64,000 nucleotides of DNA from Pseudonocardia sp. CNS-004 (GTDB taxonomy: Bacteria; Actinomycetota; Actinomycetes; Mycobacteriales; Pseudonocardiaceae), in contig MKJV01000134.1 in assembly GCA_001942185.1 (NCBI GenBank), positions 116,070 to 180,069 of the forward strand, given 5' to 3'. A model generated the notes under the pieces. It was not told where the DNA came from. It worked only from the letters and a program-made list of their open reading frames with translations, and made no database searches. The translations under genes and the position numbers were made by a program. Positions 7,242 through 15,943 of this stretch are shown here, one piece after another (within the stretch, counting starts at the first letter, position 1; each line of letters starts with the position of its first letter).

Positions 7242-9685
7242 TGGCAGGCCTCGCAGTCCTGATCGTCGATGCGGCACATGGCCGCAGGGACGGCGTTGAG
7301 CCGCCCGTCCGTGCCGCGCAGCGTGGACTTCTCCACCTGCGTCGCCGACTGCGTCCGCAGGTAGTAGGTGGTCTTGAGGCCCTTGTGCCAGGCCGTGCGG
7401 TAGAGCTCGTCGAGTGCCCGGCCACTCGGAGCGGCGACGTACAGGTTGAGCGACTGGGCCTGGTCGATCCACTTCTGCCGCCGGGACGCGGCTTCGACCA
7501 TGAAGCGCGGCTCGATCTCGAACGCGGTGGCGTAACGGGCCTTCAGGTCGGCGGGCACGCGTTCGATCGGGCCGAGGCTGCCGTCGAAGAACTTCAGGTC
7601 GGCCACCATCTCCCGGTCCCACAGCCCGCGTGCCTTGAGCTCTGCCACCAGGTGGGAGTTGACCACGGTGAACTCGCCGGACATGTTCGACTTCACGTAC
7701 AGGTTCCGGAACTGCGGCTCGATCGACTGCCCGACGCCGCAGATGTTGGAGATCGTCGCGGTCGGCGCGACGGCCATGACGTTGGAGTTGCGCATGCCCT
7801 GCCTGCCGACCCGGTCCCGCAGTGCGTCCCAGTCGAGGGTGGTCGAGGTGTCGACGTCGAGGTCGTCGCCCTCGCGGGCGGCGGCCAGCAGCGCGATCGA
7901 GTCGATCGGCAGGACGCCCCGGCTCCACAGCGAGCCGTCGTAGCTCGCGTACCGGCCCCGCTCGGCCGCGAGGTCGGACGACGCGGCGATCGCGTGGTAG
8001 CTCAGGTGCTCCGCGCTGCGGTCCGCGAACTCGACGGCCGCGTCGCTCGCGAACGCGATCCCCTGGACGAACAGGGCGTCCTGGAAACCCATCAGCCCCA
8101 GGCCGATCGGGCGGTGCGCCAGGTTGGACCGGCCGGCCTGCGGGATCGTGTAGAAGTTGATGTCGATCACGTTGTCGAGCATCCGCACGGCCGTGCGGAC
8201 CGTGCGCTCCAGCTTCGTGGTGTCCAGCCCGCCCGGGCCGACGTGCGCAGCGAGGTTGACCGATCCGAGGTTGCAGACCGCGACCTCGCCGTCCGTGCCC
8301 GCCCGGGTGTTGAGCGTGATCTCCGTGCAGAGGTTCGAGGAGTGCACGACGCCTGCGTGCTGCTGCGGTGAACGCAGGTTGCACGGGTCCTTGAACGTGA
8401 TCCACGGGTGACCGGTCTCGAACAGCATCGTCAGCATCCGCCGCCAGAGCGCGACCGCGGGCACGCGCCGGAACACGCGGATCTCCCCTCGCCCGGCCGC
8501 GGCCTCGTACTCGCGGTACCGCTCGGCGAACGCGGTGCCGTAGAGGTCGTGCAGGTCGGGGGTCTCGTCGGGGGAGAACAGGGTCCACTCCGCGTCGGCC
8601 TCGACCCTGCGGAGGAACTCGTCGGGCACCCAGTTGGCCGTGTTCATGTCGTGGGTGCGGCGGCGGTCGTCACCGGTGTTCTTGCGCAGGTCGAGGAAGT
8701 CCTCGACGTCGATGTGCCACGTCTCCAGGTACGCGCAGGCGGCGCCCTTGCGCTTGCCGCCCTGATTGACGGCTACCGCCGTGTCGCCGGCGATCTTGAG
8801 GAACGGCACGACGCCCTGGGACTTCCCGTTGGTGCCCTTGATGTGGGCGCCGAGGCCGCGCACCGGCGTCCAGTCGTTGCCCAGCCCACCGGAGTACTTC
8901 GCGAGCAGGGCGTTGTTCCGGTAGCCCTGGAAGATCGAGTCGAGGTCGTCGGCCACCGTGGTGAGGAAGCACGACGACAGCTGCGGCCGGGTGGTTCCGG
9001 AGTTGAACAGCGTCGGGGTGGACGCCATGAAGCGGTGGGAGGAGAGCAGTTCGTAGAACTCGATCGCGCGCGCCTCGCGATCGTCCTCGCGCAGGGCGAG
9101 CCCCATCGCCACCCGCAGGAAGAACGCCTGCGGCAGCTCGAACCGCACACCGTTCTCGTGCAGGAAGTAGCGGTCGTAGAGGGTCTGCAGGCCGAGGAAG
9201 GTGAAGTCGAGGTCGCGCTCCGGGCGCAGCGCCGCCGTGATCCGGTCCAGGTCGAAGGTCAGCAGGGCCGGGTCGGCCAGCTCCAGCGCGATGGCCCGCG
9301 CCACGTAGTCCCGGAAGTACTGCGGGTAGAGCCCGGCCATCTCGTCCCGGCTCGCGTGGCGGCGGGAACCTGCGAGGTGCGTGAGGGCCTCGGTCCGCAG
9401 GCCGTCCAGCAGCAGCCGGGCCGCCACGGCCGAGTAGTTCGGCTCGGACTCGACGAGGGAGCGGGCGGCCATGACCGGCGCGAGCGCCAGCTCATCGGCC
9501 GTGATGCCGTCGTAGACGGTGCGGCGGGCCTCCTCGAGCACCGTGGCCGCGTCGACGTCGGCGATCCCGGCGACGGCATCGGCCACGAGACGTTCGAGCC
9601 GGTCCCCGTCCGGGGGTGTGTGTTCCGGGTTGTCCCGGCGGACGATCCGCACGTCCGCGGCGGTGGTGGTGGCAGGTGGGGTCAC
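7238..9685 (-). CDS. nrdA: Ribonucleoside-diphosphate reductase alpha subunit NrdA
   Basis: 815 residues from GTG at 9685, chosen because GAGGAGAG stands 5 bases upstream; the longer in-frame extension would run through the riboswitch. Large catalytic subunit. Visible motifs are FNSGTTRPQLSSCFLTT (first active-site Cys), AKYSGGLGNDWTPVRG, VHSSNLCTEITLNTR (catalytic Cys and Glu), VAPTATISNICGVGQSIEP, and a C-terminal cysteine pair CEACQ that shuttles electrons. The N-terminal ATP-cone is short or degenerate (DVRIVRRDN). It is the first gene of the nrdAB operon, overlaps nrdB, and is preceded by a cobalamin riboswitch and NrdR-like boxes. High B12 would therefore be expected to shut it down, as in Streptomyces, where a B12-dependent class II enzyme takes over. 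Frame intact. Confidence 0.95.
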   Translation of the reverse strand: MTPPATTTAADVRIVRRDNPEHTPPDGDRLERLVADAVAGIADVDAATVLEEARRTVYDGITADELALAPVMAARSLVESEPNYSAVAARLLLDGLRTEALTHLAGSRRHASRDEMAGLYPQYFRDYVARAIALELADPALLTFDLDRITAALRPERDLDFTFLGLQTLYDRYFLHENGVRFELPQAFFLRVAMGLALREDDREARAIEFYELLSSHRFMASTPTLFNSGTTRPQLSSCFLTTVADDLDSIFQGYRNNALLAKYSGGLGNDWTPVRGLGAHIKGTNGKSQGVVPFLKIAGDTAVAVNQGGKRKGAACAYLETWHIDVEDFLDLRKNTGDDRRRTHDMNTANWVPDEFLRRVEADAEWTLFSPDETPDLHDLYGTAFAERYREYEAAAGRGEIRVFRRVPAVALWRRMLTMLFETGHPWITFKDPCNLRSPQQHAGVVHSSNLCTEITLNTRAGTDGEVAVCNLGSVNLAAHVGPGGLDTTKLERTVRTAVRMLDNVIDINFYTIPQAGRSNLAHRPIGLGLMGFQDALFVQGIAFASDAAVEFADRSAEHLSYHAIAASSDLAAERGRYASYDGSLWSRGVLPIDSIALLAAAREGDDLDVDTSTTLDWDALRDRVGRQGMRNSNVMAVAPTATISNICGVGQSIEPQFRNLYVKSNMSGEFTVVNSHLVAELKARGLWDREMVADLKFFDGSLGPIERVPADLKARYATAFEIEPRFMVEAASRRQKWIDQAQSLNLYVAAPSGRALDELYRTAWHKGLKTTYYLRTQSATQVEKSTLRGTDGRLNAVPAAMCRIDDQDCEACQ

Positions 9686-9718
9686 AGCTCTCTCCTCGTG
9701 AGCGCGGGGGACCGTTGC

Positions 9719-9908
9719 GCTGATGGCAGGTCTTCGGACTCGCGGGCGTGCACCTGCCGGTGCCCCTACTGGCCGTCGCTTCCCAGGTGGTGGCACACCC
9801 AGTGCTCCTGACGGCGGTCGTTCCCGCTCACCGCTGCGGGGCAGTCCCGGACTCGCACCGGGTTCCCTCTCACGTCCCTCCGCCTGGCTGGCGGAGGGAA
9901 CCATCAGC
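9719..9908 (-). promoter_or_regulatory. Cobalamin (AdoCbl) riboswitch upstream of nrdAB
   Basis: Read on the reverse strand, an 8-bp P1 stem is formed by GCTGATGG (9901-9908) and CCATCAGC (9719-9726). The 3' side carries the B12 box AGTCCGAAGACCTGCC (9725-9740). Further inside are the conserved segments GGTGCGAGTCCGGGACTG and CCCCGCAGCGGTGAGCGG, and later CTGGGAAGCGACGGCCAG. The element ends 33 bases before the nrdA start, so coenzyme B12 binding could block translation or transcription of nrdAB. Control of nrdAB by a B12 riboswitch is known in Streptomyces coelicolor. Confidence 0.93.
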
Positions 9909-9915
9909 GGCGGCG

Positions 9916-9963
9916 ACACTACATGTGGTGGTCCATCAGGCGTGGCACCCCTACATCTCGTGG
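9916..9963 (-). promoter_or_regulatory. Two tandem NrdR-like boxes
   Basis: ACACTACATGTGGTGG (9916-9931) and CCCCTACATCTCGTGG (9948-9963) both resemble the NrdR box (ACACTACATGTAGTGT type). They are 16 bp each with a 16-bp spacer, the tandem spacing used by NrdR, and lie directly upstream of the riboswitch where the nrdAB promoter should be. The second box is weaker. Confidence 0.6.
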
Positions 9964-10052
9964 CGTGTCGCCGTCGAGGGGGCTGCTCCACGCGTCGTCG
10001 CCGCGCGATCGTCCTTTTTCCGGCATTGTGGAGTTGCACATCGTGGAACTCG

Positions 10053-10081
10053 TTGACCAATACGAGGGTCGTCGGTATGTT
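10053..10081 (+). promoter_or_regulatory. Consensus-like promoter for the DmdA-like gene
   Basis: TTGACC (10053-10058), 17-base spacer, TATGTT (10076-10081), about 92 bases upstream of the start at 10173. Unusually good sigma-70-type match for this GC content. Confidence 0.5.
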
Positions 10082-10172
10082 CCTCGCACGCTGCGGGAAC
10101 CACGCGAATACAGTGATTCTTCGGGGCGTCTGTGATCGTTTATCCCTGATCCGGAAAGTGATGGAGCCGTAG

Positions 10173-11503
10173 ATGACGAACGGTGCCGTTGCCGCCCCTT
10201 CCCACCACAACCAGCCCGCGGTCGACCAGGCCGACCGCCTCGTCCCGATCAACCTCAGGCAGACCGGGCCCACCCCTGTTGAGCTGCTGATATCCACCAG
10301 GATCCGCAAGTCCCCGTACTGGCACCTGTCCATGGCGGCGGGGTGTTGGCGGGCCGAGGTGTACAACCGCGTCTACCACCCCCGCGGATACCTCCGGCCG
10401 GCGGACGGGGGTGCCATGGCCGAGTACCACGCGCTCGTCAACGACGTCACAATGTGGAACGTCGCGGTGGAACGGCAGATCCGGGTGAAAGGGCCGGACG
10501 CCGAGTCCTTCGTCAATTTCGTGATCACCCGGGACGCCACGAAGATTCCCCCGATGCGGGCCCGCTACGTCATCCTGTGCAACGAGAGCGGCGGGATCCT
10601 CAACGACCCGGTGCTCCTGCGGATCGCGGACGACGAGTTCTGGTTCAGCATCTCCGACAGCGACCTGATGCTCTGGCTGCAGGGCGTCAAGGTGGGGCAG
10701 CCGTTCGACGTCGAGATCGCCGAGATCGACGTCGCGCCCGTCCAGATCCAGGGCCCTCGCTCGGTGGACCTCATGATCGACCTCGTCGGGCCGGAGTTGG
10801 CGGACCTGCGTCGTACGGGCTGTTGGAGGCCACCGTCGCCGGGCGCCCGGTGGTGATCTCTCAGACCGGTTTCACGGGGGAGAAGGGCTACGAGATCTAC
10901 CTGCGCGACGCCACGCTGTACGCCGAGGAGATGTGGAACGCCGTGCTGGAGGCGGGCCGCCCGCACAACCTGCGCGTCATCGCCCCGGCCCACCACCGGC
11001 GCGTCGCCGCCGGGATCCTGTCGTGGGGCCAGGACATGGACGCGGAGACGCTGCCGTTCCAGGTGAACCTCGGCTACCAGGTGCCGCGCAAGAAGGAAGC
11101 CGACTACATCGGCAAGGCGGCCCTCGAACGGGCCCGCGGGTTGATCGAGGCAGGCACCCCGCCGTTCCGGATGGTCATGGTCGGCATGCGCGTCGGCGGG
11201 CGCCCCATCGACGAGTACGCCCCGGACTTCTGGCTGGTCCGGCCCCGCACCGGCGGCGACCCGGTCGGCTACCTGACCTCGCCGTGGTGGTCGCCGGAGC
11301 TCGAGACGAACATCGCGCTCGGCTACGTGCCGGTGGAACTGTCGGCGGTGGGCACCAGGCTGGCGGTCGACCTGCCCGCCCAGTACGCCGACGTGCCGGG
11401 CAGCCCGGTCGGCGCGGAGGTGGTGGAGGTCCCGTTCCGCCCGTCGGTGAACCCCAACCAGCGCGAGCGGCTGAAGGAACGGGGGCTCGACGCCGCGGTC
11501 TGA
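10173..11503 (+). CDS. GcvT-family aminomethyltransferase, DmdA-like (frameshifted near 10811)
   Basis: The first part (from ATG 10173, to about residue 213) and the second part join if one base is restored near 10811, giving about 443 residues with continuous homology: GPELADLR then YGLLEATVAGRPVVISQTGF. Folate-binding GcvT fold. Segments VERQIRVKGPDAESFVN, GGILNDPVLLRIADDEFWFS, SDSDLMLWLQG, VQIQGPRSVDLM and GFTGEKGYEIYL closely follow dimethylsulfoniopropionate demethylase DmdA and related tetrahydrofolate-dependent demethylases. Such enzymes move a methyl group from a sulfur or nitrogen compound to tetrahydrofolate. The true substrate (DMSP, another methylated compound, or glycine cleavage) cannot be decided; no gcvH or gcvP is nearby, which argues against glycine cleavage. 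It has its own good promoter and an about 50-residue N-terminal extension. Confidence 0.78.
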
Positions 11504-11630
11504 CGCCGCAGTCTGAGGGGCGGCTGAGCGACTCGCGGAACCGCGCCGCGCGCGGTGCCACACTGGGATCCGTCGGCTCCGGTGCGGTCCGCACCGGAGC
11601 GGGCGACCCGGTCGGAGGAGATGCTGACAC

Positions 11631-12593
11631 GTGACCACTGAGACGGCAGGGACCCAGCGGCGGCGCCGGATCGCGCGGTGGGGTCCCGCCGGCTGGGGAG
11701 CGATCCTCGCGGTGGTCGTCCTCGGCCTGGCCGGGTGCGCGTCGTCCGGCCCGTCGCGGCCGGGGGCGTCCCCCGGGGCCACGTGCACCGTCGACGCCGA
11801 CGTCGACAGCGTCCCGAAGGTCATGCCGGGGGCGGTCGTCTGCATGTCCGGCACGCTGGACTCCCGGCTGGTCATCACCGCGGGCGGTACCCCGGACCTG
11901 CCCGTCACCTACACCGGCCGGGACGCCACGGTGGCCGGGATCGACGTCCTCACCAGCAACGTCGTCGTCGAGGGGTTCGCCTCCACCGACGCCCACTCCA
12001 TGGGCGCCAAGCTCCAGGGCGACGGCATCGTCTTCCAGGACAACACGATCAGCCACCCGGTCTACGCGGGTGACGACACCGACGGCATCCGGTTCTTCGG
12101 CGACCACATCACGATGCGGAACAACACGATCTCGGACGTCGACGACGGCTCCGACTGCGACGAGGACGGCTGCGGCGACGGCCCGCACCCCGACTGCTTC
12201 CAGACCTACTACAGCAGTGAGTACCCGACGAGCAGCGACGTCGTCATCGACGGCAACCGCTGCGAGAACGCCGCCGCACAGTGCCTGATCGCCGAGGGGC
12301 CGAACCTGCCCGACGAGGGCGTGCACGGCCCGGGTGCGAGCGCGGACTGGCGGTTCAGCGACAACTACTGCGACGACGGAGCGGCCCAGGCTCTCATGAT
12401 CAAGAACATCCAGAACGTGTCGATCACCGGCAACGACTTCGAGGGCCACAACAACAAGGCGATCGCGCTCGCCGACGGGTCCACGGGCGCCTACGTCGAC
12501 GGGAACAAGCTCAACCCGGACATCCCCAAGCTCATCACGTTCGACGACGCGTTGGAGGCCAGCGGGTACCGCGGGCCCCAGCCGGACGAGTGA
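11631..12593 (+). CDS. Secreted right-handed beta-helix lipoprotein
   Basis: 320 residues, GTG at 11631 with GGAGGAG about 10 bases before. Signal peptide with lipobox LAGC (Cys about 36), so an exported, lipid-anchored protein. The mature chain shows the repeating Asn-rich turns of a pectate-lyase-like parallel beta-helix: SNVVVEGFAS, GIVFQDNTIS, HITMRNNTIS, DVVIDGNRCE, WRFSDNYCDD, NVSITGNDFE. An acidic, Cys-containing loop lies at about 165-190 (DDGSDCDEDGCGDG). Beta-helix proteins of this kind bind or cleave polysaccharides, but no clear catalytic triad is visible, so the substrate is unknown. Monocistronic. Confidence 0.75.
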   Translation: MTTETAGTQRRRRIARWGPAGWGAILAVVVLGLAGCASSGPSRPGASPGATCTVDADVDSVPKVMPGAVVCMSGTLDSRLVITAGGTPDLPVTYTGRDATVAGIDVLTSNVVVEGFASTDAHSMGAKLQGDGIVFQDNTISHPVYAGDDTDGIRFFGDHITMRNNTISDVDDGSDCDEDGCGDGPHPDCFQTYYSSEYPTSSDVVIDGNRCENAAAQCLIAEGPNLPDEGVHGPGASADWRFSDNYCDDGAAQALMIKNIQNVSITGNDFEGHNNKAIALADGSTGAYVDGNKLNPDIPKLITFDDALEASGYRGPQPDE

Positions 12594-13054
12594 CCGGGCT
12601 CGACCTGCCTGCGTGCCGTCGGGTCGCTCAGCGGTCGTCGGCGATCAGGGAGCACACCGAGCAGCACGTCACGGTCGTTGCGGCTGCAATGCTGTGCGGC
12701 TCGTCCCGGTCCCGTGCGGGTGATCACCACGAGCAGCACGCTGGTGCAGGCGCGGCAGCAACGAGGTGCTGCTCGCCGGTTCCGGCCGGTGCACGTCGTC
12801 GACGGGGTGCGACCCGAAGCCGGATGATCGACGCAACCGGGACATCGGCTGCACCGGTGCAGCTCCTGTCCCGATCCTGGTGATCAACACCGACTCATAC
12901 GTGTGGGACGGACGGCACCGCATCGTCATACAGCGCGAGGGGCGAGACGGTGGTTGTCGGGTGCTTCGGAAACGGCTCGTCCGCGCGACCGATGAGCTTG
13001 CGGTTGTCAGGCGGTCTAGGTTCGGAAACCCACCGATCCGAAAGGGCCACCGCA
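12594..13054. other. Gene-free region with hairpins
   Basis: No convincing coding sequence. It holds CGAGCAGCAC (12730-12739) with GTGCTGCTCG (12766-12775), and the perfect palindrome GCTGCACCGGTGCAGC (12848-12863) flanked by GGGACA/TGTCCC. Either could end transcription of the beta-helix gene. Confidence 0.4.
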
Positions 13055-13657
13055 ATGGCGAAGGTCATCTCAACGCTGTTCATCTCCGCCGACGGCGTGG
13101 CGGAGATCGACCCGGACTGGCACTTCCCGTACTTCGACGAGAACATGGGCCGGGCGGTCACCGAGGACTACGACACATCGGACGTGCTGCTCCTCGGGCG
13201 GGAGACCTACGACAGCTTCGCGGGCGCGTGGCCCGACCGGGAGGAGGCGGGCGAGGAGGACGCCTCGTTCGCCAAACGCCTCGGCGACACCCGCAAGATC
13301 GTCGTCTCGCGTCGGCCGCGCGAGTTCACGTGGCGCAACTCCGAGCTGCTCGGCGGTGACCTGGTCGAGGCCGTCACCGCGCTCAAGGCCGACGACGGTG
13401 TCGCGGGCATCCTGATCCCCGGCTCACTCTCGGTGGTGCAGCAGTTGCTCGCCGCCGGGCTGGTCGACGAGCTGCGCCTGCTGGTGCACCCGGTGGCGGC
13501 GCGCAAGGGCCGGAAGCTCTTCGACGACGGTGAGGTGCCCTACCACCTGAAGGTGGCGGCCACGGAGGTGTTCCCGACGGGCGTGATCCGCGTGATCTAC
13601 GAGCTCGCCGACGCCCCGGGCAAGGCAGGCTACGACGATGCCAAGGGCCAGGTGTGA
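13055..13657 (+). CDS. Dihydrofolate reductase family protein (RibD C-terminal-like)
   Basis: 200 residues from ATG at 13055 (MAKVISTLFISADGVAEIDP). RibD_C/DHFR-like fold: N-terminal VISTLFISADG, SDVLLLGRETYDSFAGAWPD near 45-60 (the LGRxTY motif), KIVVSRRPREFTWRNSELL, GILIPGSLSVVQQLLAAGLV near 125-145 and VDELRLLVHPVAARKGRKLF. These proteins reduce NADPH-linked substrates related to folate or pyrimidine deaminase-reductase products. Many actinobacterial copies are orphan enzymes without assigned substrate, and this one is too. Single-gene unit ending at a hairpin. Frame intact. Confidence 0.87.
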   Translation: MAKVISTLFISADGVAEIDPDWHFPYFDENMGRAVTEDYDTSDVLLLGRETYDSFAGAWPDREEAGEEDASFAKRLGDTRKIVVSRRPREFTWRNSELLGGDLVEAVTALKADDGVAGILIPGSLSVVQQLLAAGLVDELRLLVHPVAARKGRKLFDDGEVPYHLKVAATEVFPTGVIRVIYELADAPGKAGYDDAKGQV

Positions 13658-13667
13658 GCCTGCCGCG

Positions 13668-13699
13668 GTGTGCGGGCGACGGGTCCGCCGCCCGCACAC
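13668..13699 (+). terminator. Hairpin terminator after the DHFR-like gene
   Basis: GTGTGCGGGCG (13668-13678) pairs perfectly with CGCCCGCACAC (13689-13699), 10-base loop, followed by TTCTG. Starts 11 bases after the stop. Confidence 0.7.
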
Positions 13700-13763
13700 T
13701 TCTGCCGGACCCGCCCTGGTGCCATCCTTGAAGCGGGTTTCTCACAGGCAGGGGTCGGATCTC

Positions 13764-13997
13764 GTGACGGTGGACGAGCTGGTGGTCGAGTTCGCGCTGG
13801 TCCGCCTCGACCACCCGGGCCTCGACCTGGAGGAGATCGCCGCGATCCTCGTCCGCAGGGCAGGTGCCGCCAGGACGCTGGAGTTCGCGTCGCGGAACCT
13901 CGCCACGCGTGACGAGTTGCGCGGCGGGATGTTCGAGTCGGCCGTCGAGTACGTGATGCGGACCGTGCTCACGTTGCGTGACGACGTGGCCGACTGA
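13764..13997 (+). CDS. Small hypothetical protein, 77 residues
   Basis: GTG at 13764 gives MTVDELVVEFALVRLDHPGL, then DLEEIAAILVRRAGAARTLE and a C-terminal helix ending MRTVLTLRDDVAD. A longer in-frame extension reaches back into the terminator hairpin and is rejected. Predicted all-helical, acidic, soluble. Not recognised. A copy of the palindromic repeat begins 20 bases after the stop. Confidence 0.5.
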   Translation: MTVDELVVEFALVRLDHPGLDLEEIAAILVRRAGAARTLEFASRNLATRDELRGGMFESAVEYVMRTVLTLRDDVAD

Positions 13998-14016
13998 CCA
14001 GCGGGTACCTGGGTTG

Positions 14017-14077
14017 TGATCGGTGGAAGTGGCGGTAGGGCGTCGGAGATGTCGCTGCGACACCACTCGTGGTGATC
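14017..14077. repeat. Solitary copy of the 62-bp palindromic repeat
   Basis: Begins TGATCGGTGGAAGTGG, core GGAGATGTCG, ends ACACCACTCGTGGTGATCA. Diverged copy of the family described at 25097-25776; lies between a small hypothetical gene and the lipoprotein nuclease-fold gene. Confidence 0.7.
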
Positions 14078-14247
14078 ACCGCGCTGTGGGGCCCATTGTG
14101 TCGGGCATGGAGCCCCAACGGAAGCTGAACGACGGATGAAAGACCTCGCGTGTTCGGAATGATTATCTACCCGATGTGCGAACGGTCGGATATGGTCGCT
14201 GTCGCTCATTCGTGACGCGAATTGTGACTTTCCGGACGGAGGCGGGT

Positions 14248-15131
14248 GTGGGGGACCGACGATCCCGCGGCCGGTGGGTGGCGATCGTCGGGTGCCTCCT
14301 CGCATGCCTGGCAGGCTGCGCCGCTGTCACCACCGGGCCCGCCGCCGCTCCACCCCCGAGCCCCGCGCTGCCGTTGCCGACGCAGGTGGCCCGGCCGCCC
14401 GCCCCGCCCGTGCGGATGGTGCAGATGAACCTGTGCGGCAGCGGCATCGCGGCCTGCTACACCGGGCGCTCGACGGACGAGGCCGCTGCCCTGATCCGCG
14501 CCGAGACCCCTGACGTGATCACCCTGAACGAGGTCTGCGACGACGACGTGTCCGCGCTGGAACAGGCACTCGCCGACGCCGTGCCGGGTGCCGCGGTCAC
14601 CTCGGTGTTCCAGGCGGCGCGCAACGGCGACAGCGGCGAGCCGTACCGGTGCCGGAGCGGCCGCCAGTACGGGATCGGCATCGTGTCGCGGTGGCCGTCG
14701 GTCCCCGGGTCGGCCCCGGGCGGCGGGATCTACCCGGCCCAGGACGCGGAGGACCCCGAGCAGCGGGCGTGGGTGTGCGCCGACCTCGCCGCCACCCCAC
14801 CCGTCTCCGTCTGCACCACGCACCTGGCCTACACCGAGCGCGACGTCGCGCTCGCCCAGTGCCGGTACCTGTTCGACACGGTCGTCGCGGGGATGCGCGG
14901 CCGGGACGGTGCGCCCGCGCTGGTGCTGGGCGGCGACCTGAACCTCGGCTCCTCCGACGACCCGGACCTGCGGTCGTGCCTCCCTGCGGGGTCCGCGCTC
15001 GTCGACGACGGCGGCCTGCAGCACATCGTGGCGACACCCGAGCTCGCCGTCGGTGGCTCCCGGACGATCGACCTGCGCCGGGCCACCGACACCCGGGCCT
15101 GTTCGTCAGTCTCGTGCGCCGGCCGCTCTGA
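14248..15131 (+). CDS. Endonuclease/exonuclease/phosphatase-family lipoprotein (frameshifted near 15087)
   Basis: GTG at 14248 with GGAGG upstream; lipobox LAGC with Cys about 24, so secreted and anchored. The mature part shows the EEP (DNase I-like) fold: VRMVQMNLCGSGIAACYTG, PDVITLNEVCDDD (catalytic Glu), GIGIVSRWP, CTTHLAYTERDV, VLGGDLNLGSSDD (Asp and Asn) and RTIDL. Near 15087 the frame is lost; restoring one C gives TDHPGLFVSLVRRPL, which supplies the conserved Asp-His of the family, ending at 15131. Total about 294 residues. Several cysteines suggest disulfides outside the cell. Substrate could be nucleic acid or phospholipid; not resolvable. The 3' end overlaps the convergent methyltransferase gene by about 25 bases. 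Confidence 0.78.
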
Positions 15132-15838
15132 GCGCGGGCGGGTAGGAGACGACCAGGCGGGCGTGGTGTTTGTCGATCACCGTTCCGGCGGGGACCTCGT
15201 GGTCCGGGGTGCCGACGGGGTGGGCGGTGAGCCGCGGGAGGACGTCGCGGGCACCGTCCCACGCGCGGATGTGGTGGGCGATCGCCCGGGCGAGCGTCGC
15301 ACCTGACGGTCCGAAGCCCACCGCGCCCAGCTGCACGTGCGCGCGGCCAGACACCCACGGCAGGCCGGTCGAACTCGCTGCCGTCGCGGGTGCCGAGGGC
15401 GCCGTCGCCGGTGCGGACGTCGGCGGTGTGACCGGTGCGGGCGAGCGCCTCGCGGGTCCTGGTGGTGCAGTCGGGGTCGACGTCGACGGTGACGACCTGA
15501 CCGTCCGGCCCGGCGAGCTCGACGAGCAGGGCGGCGTTGTAGCCGGTGCCGGACCCGATCTCCAGGACCCGGTGACCGGGGTGGACGTCGAGCTGGTCGA
15601 GCATCATCGCGACGACCCCCGGGGCGGACGCGAGCTGAGCGGTGCCCCGCCGGGGTCACGCTTCGTCACCACGGCCTTCCCGGCGGCGTAGGCCTCCGCC
15701 GACGGCACCTCGGGCAGGAAACAGGTGCCGCGGCACGGCCCGCAGGGCCTGTTGCACCGGCTCGCGCCAGGCGAGACCGGCAGCCAACAGCGTCCCGACG
15801 AGAGCCTCGTGCAGCCGTTCGGCGGAGGTACCGGTCAC
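15106..15838 (-). CDS. Protein-L-isoaspartate O-methyltransferase family protein (three frameshifts)
   Basis: Pieced from three frames. GTG at 15838 gives MTGTSAERLHEALVGTLLAA, then REPVQQALRAVPRHLF; after an extra base near 15720 it continues LPEVPSAEAYAAGKAVVTKR. After another shift near 15648 it reads ASAPGVVAMMLDQLDVHPGH, RVLEIGSGTGYNAALL (SAM-binding motif I) and VVTVDVDPDC. After a third near 15365 it reads WVSGRAHVQLGAVGFGPSGA and ends SYPPALRAAGARD. This is the PCMT pattern: a methyltransferase that methylates damaged isoaspartyl residues in proteins, or a relative that modifies peptides. Three indels in 730 bases mean it is either a real pseudogene or poor sequence. Divergent from the TetR gene at 15944. 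Confidence 0.7.
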
Positions 15839-15943
15839 CCACCGATGATCGCCGATCTCGGTCCGGCGTGGGAAACATGCTGAGGTAGCGTCACCGCGAG
15901 CAACGGGGCCGCTGGGCGGCGCGACCGGGAAAGACGGTGGACC

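Noticed and set aside
7385..9811. Long plus-strand reading frames opposite nrdA
   Set aside because: Shadow frames caused by high third-position GC; nrdA on the minus strand is unmistakable.
9723..10172. 149-codon plus-strand reading frame over the riboswitch
   Set aside because: It reads straight through the complement of the cobalamin riboswitch and has no protein similarity.
12594..13054. Several 80-200-codon frames in this gap
   Set aside because: All Arg/Pro/Ala-rich, mutually overlapping, no ribosome site or similarity; treated as non-coding.
15106..15838. True pseudogene call for the isoaspartyl methyltransferase
   Set aside because: Three indels would suggest decay, but the whole window shows the same indel pattern in genes that should be essential, so error is at least as likely; left as a frameshifted gene.
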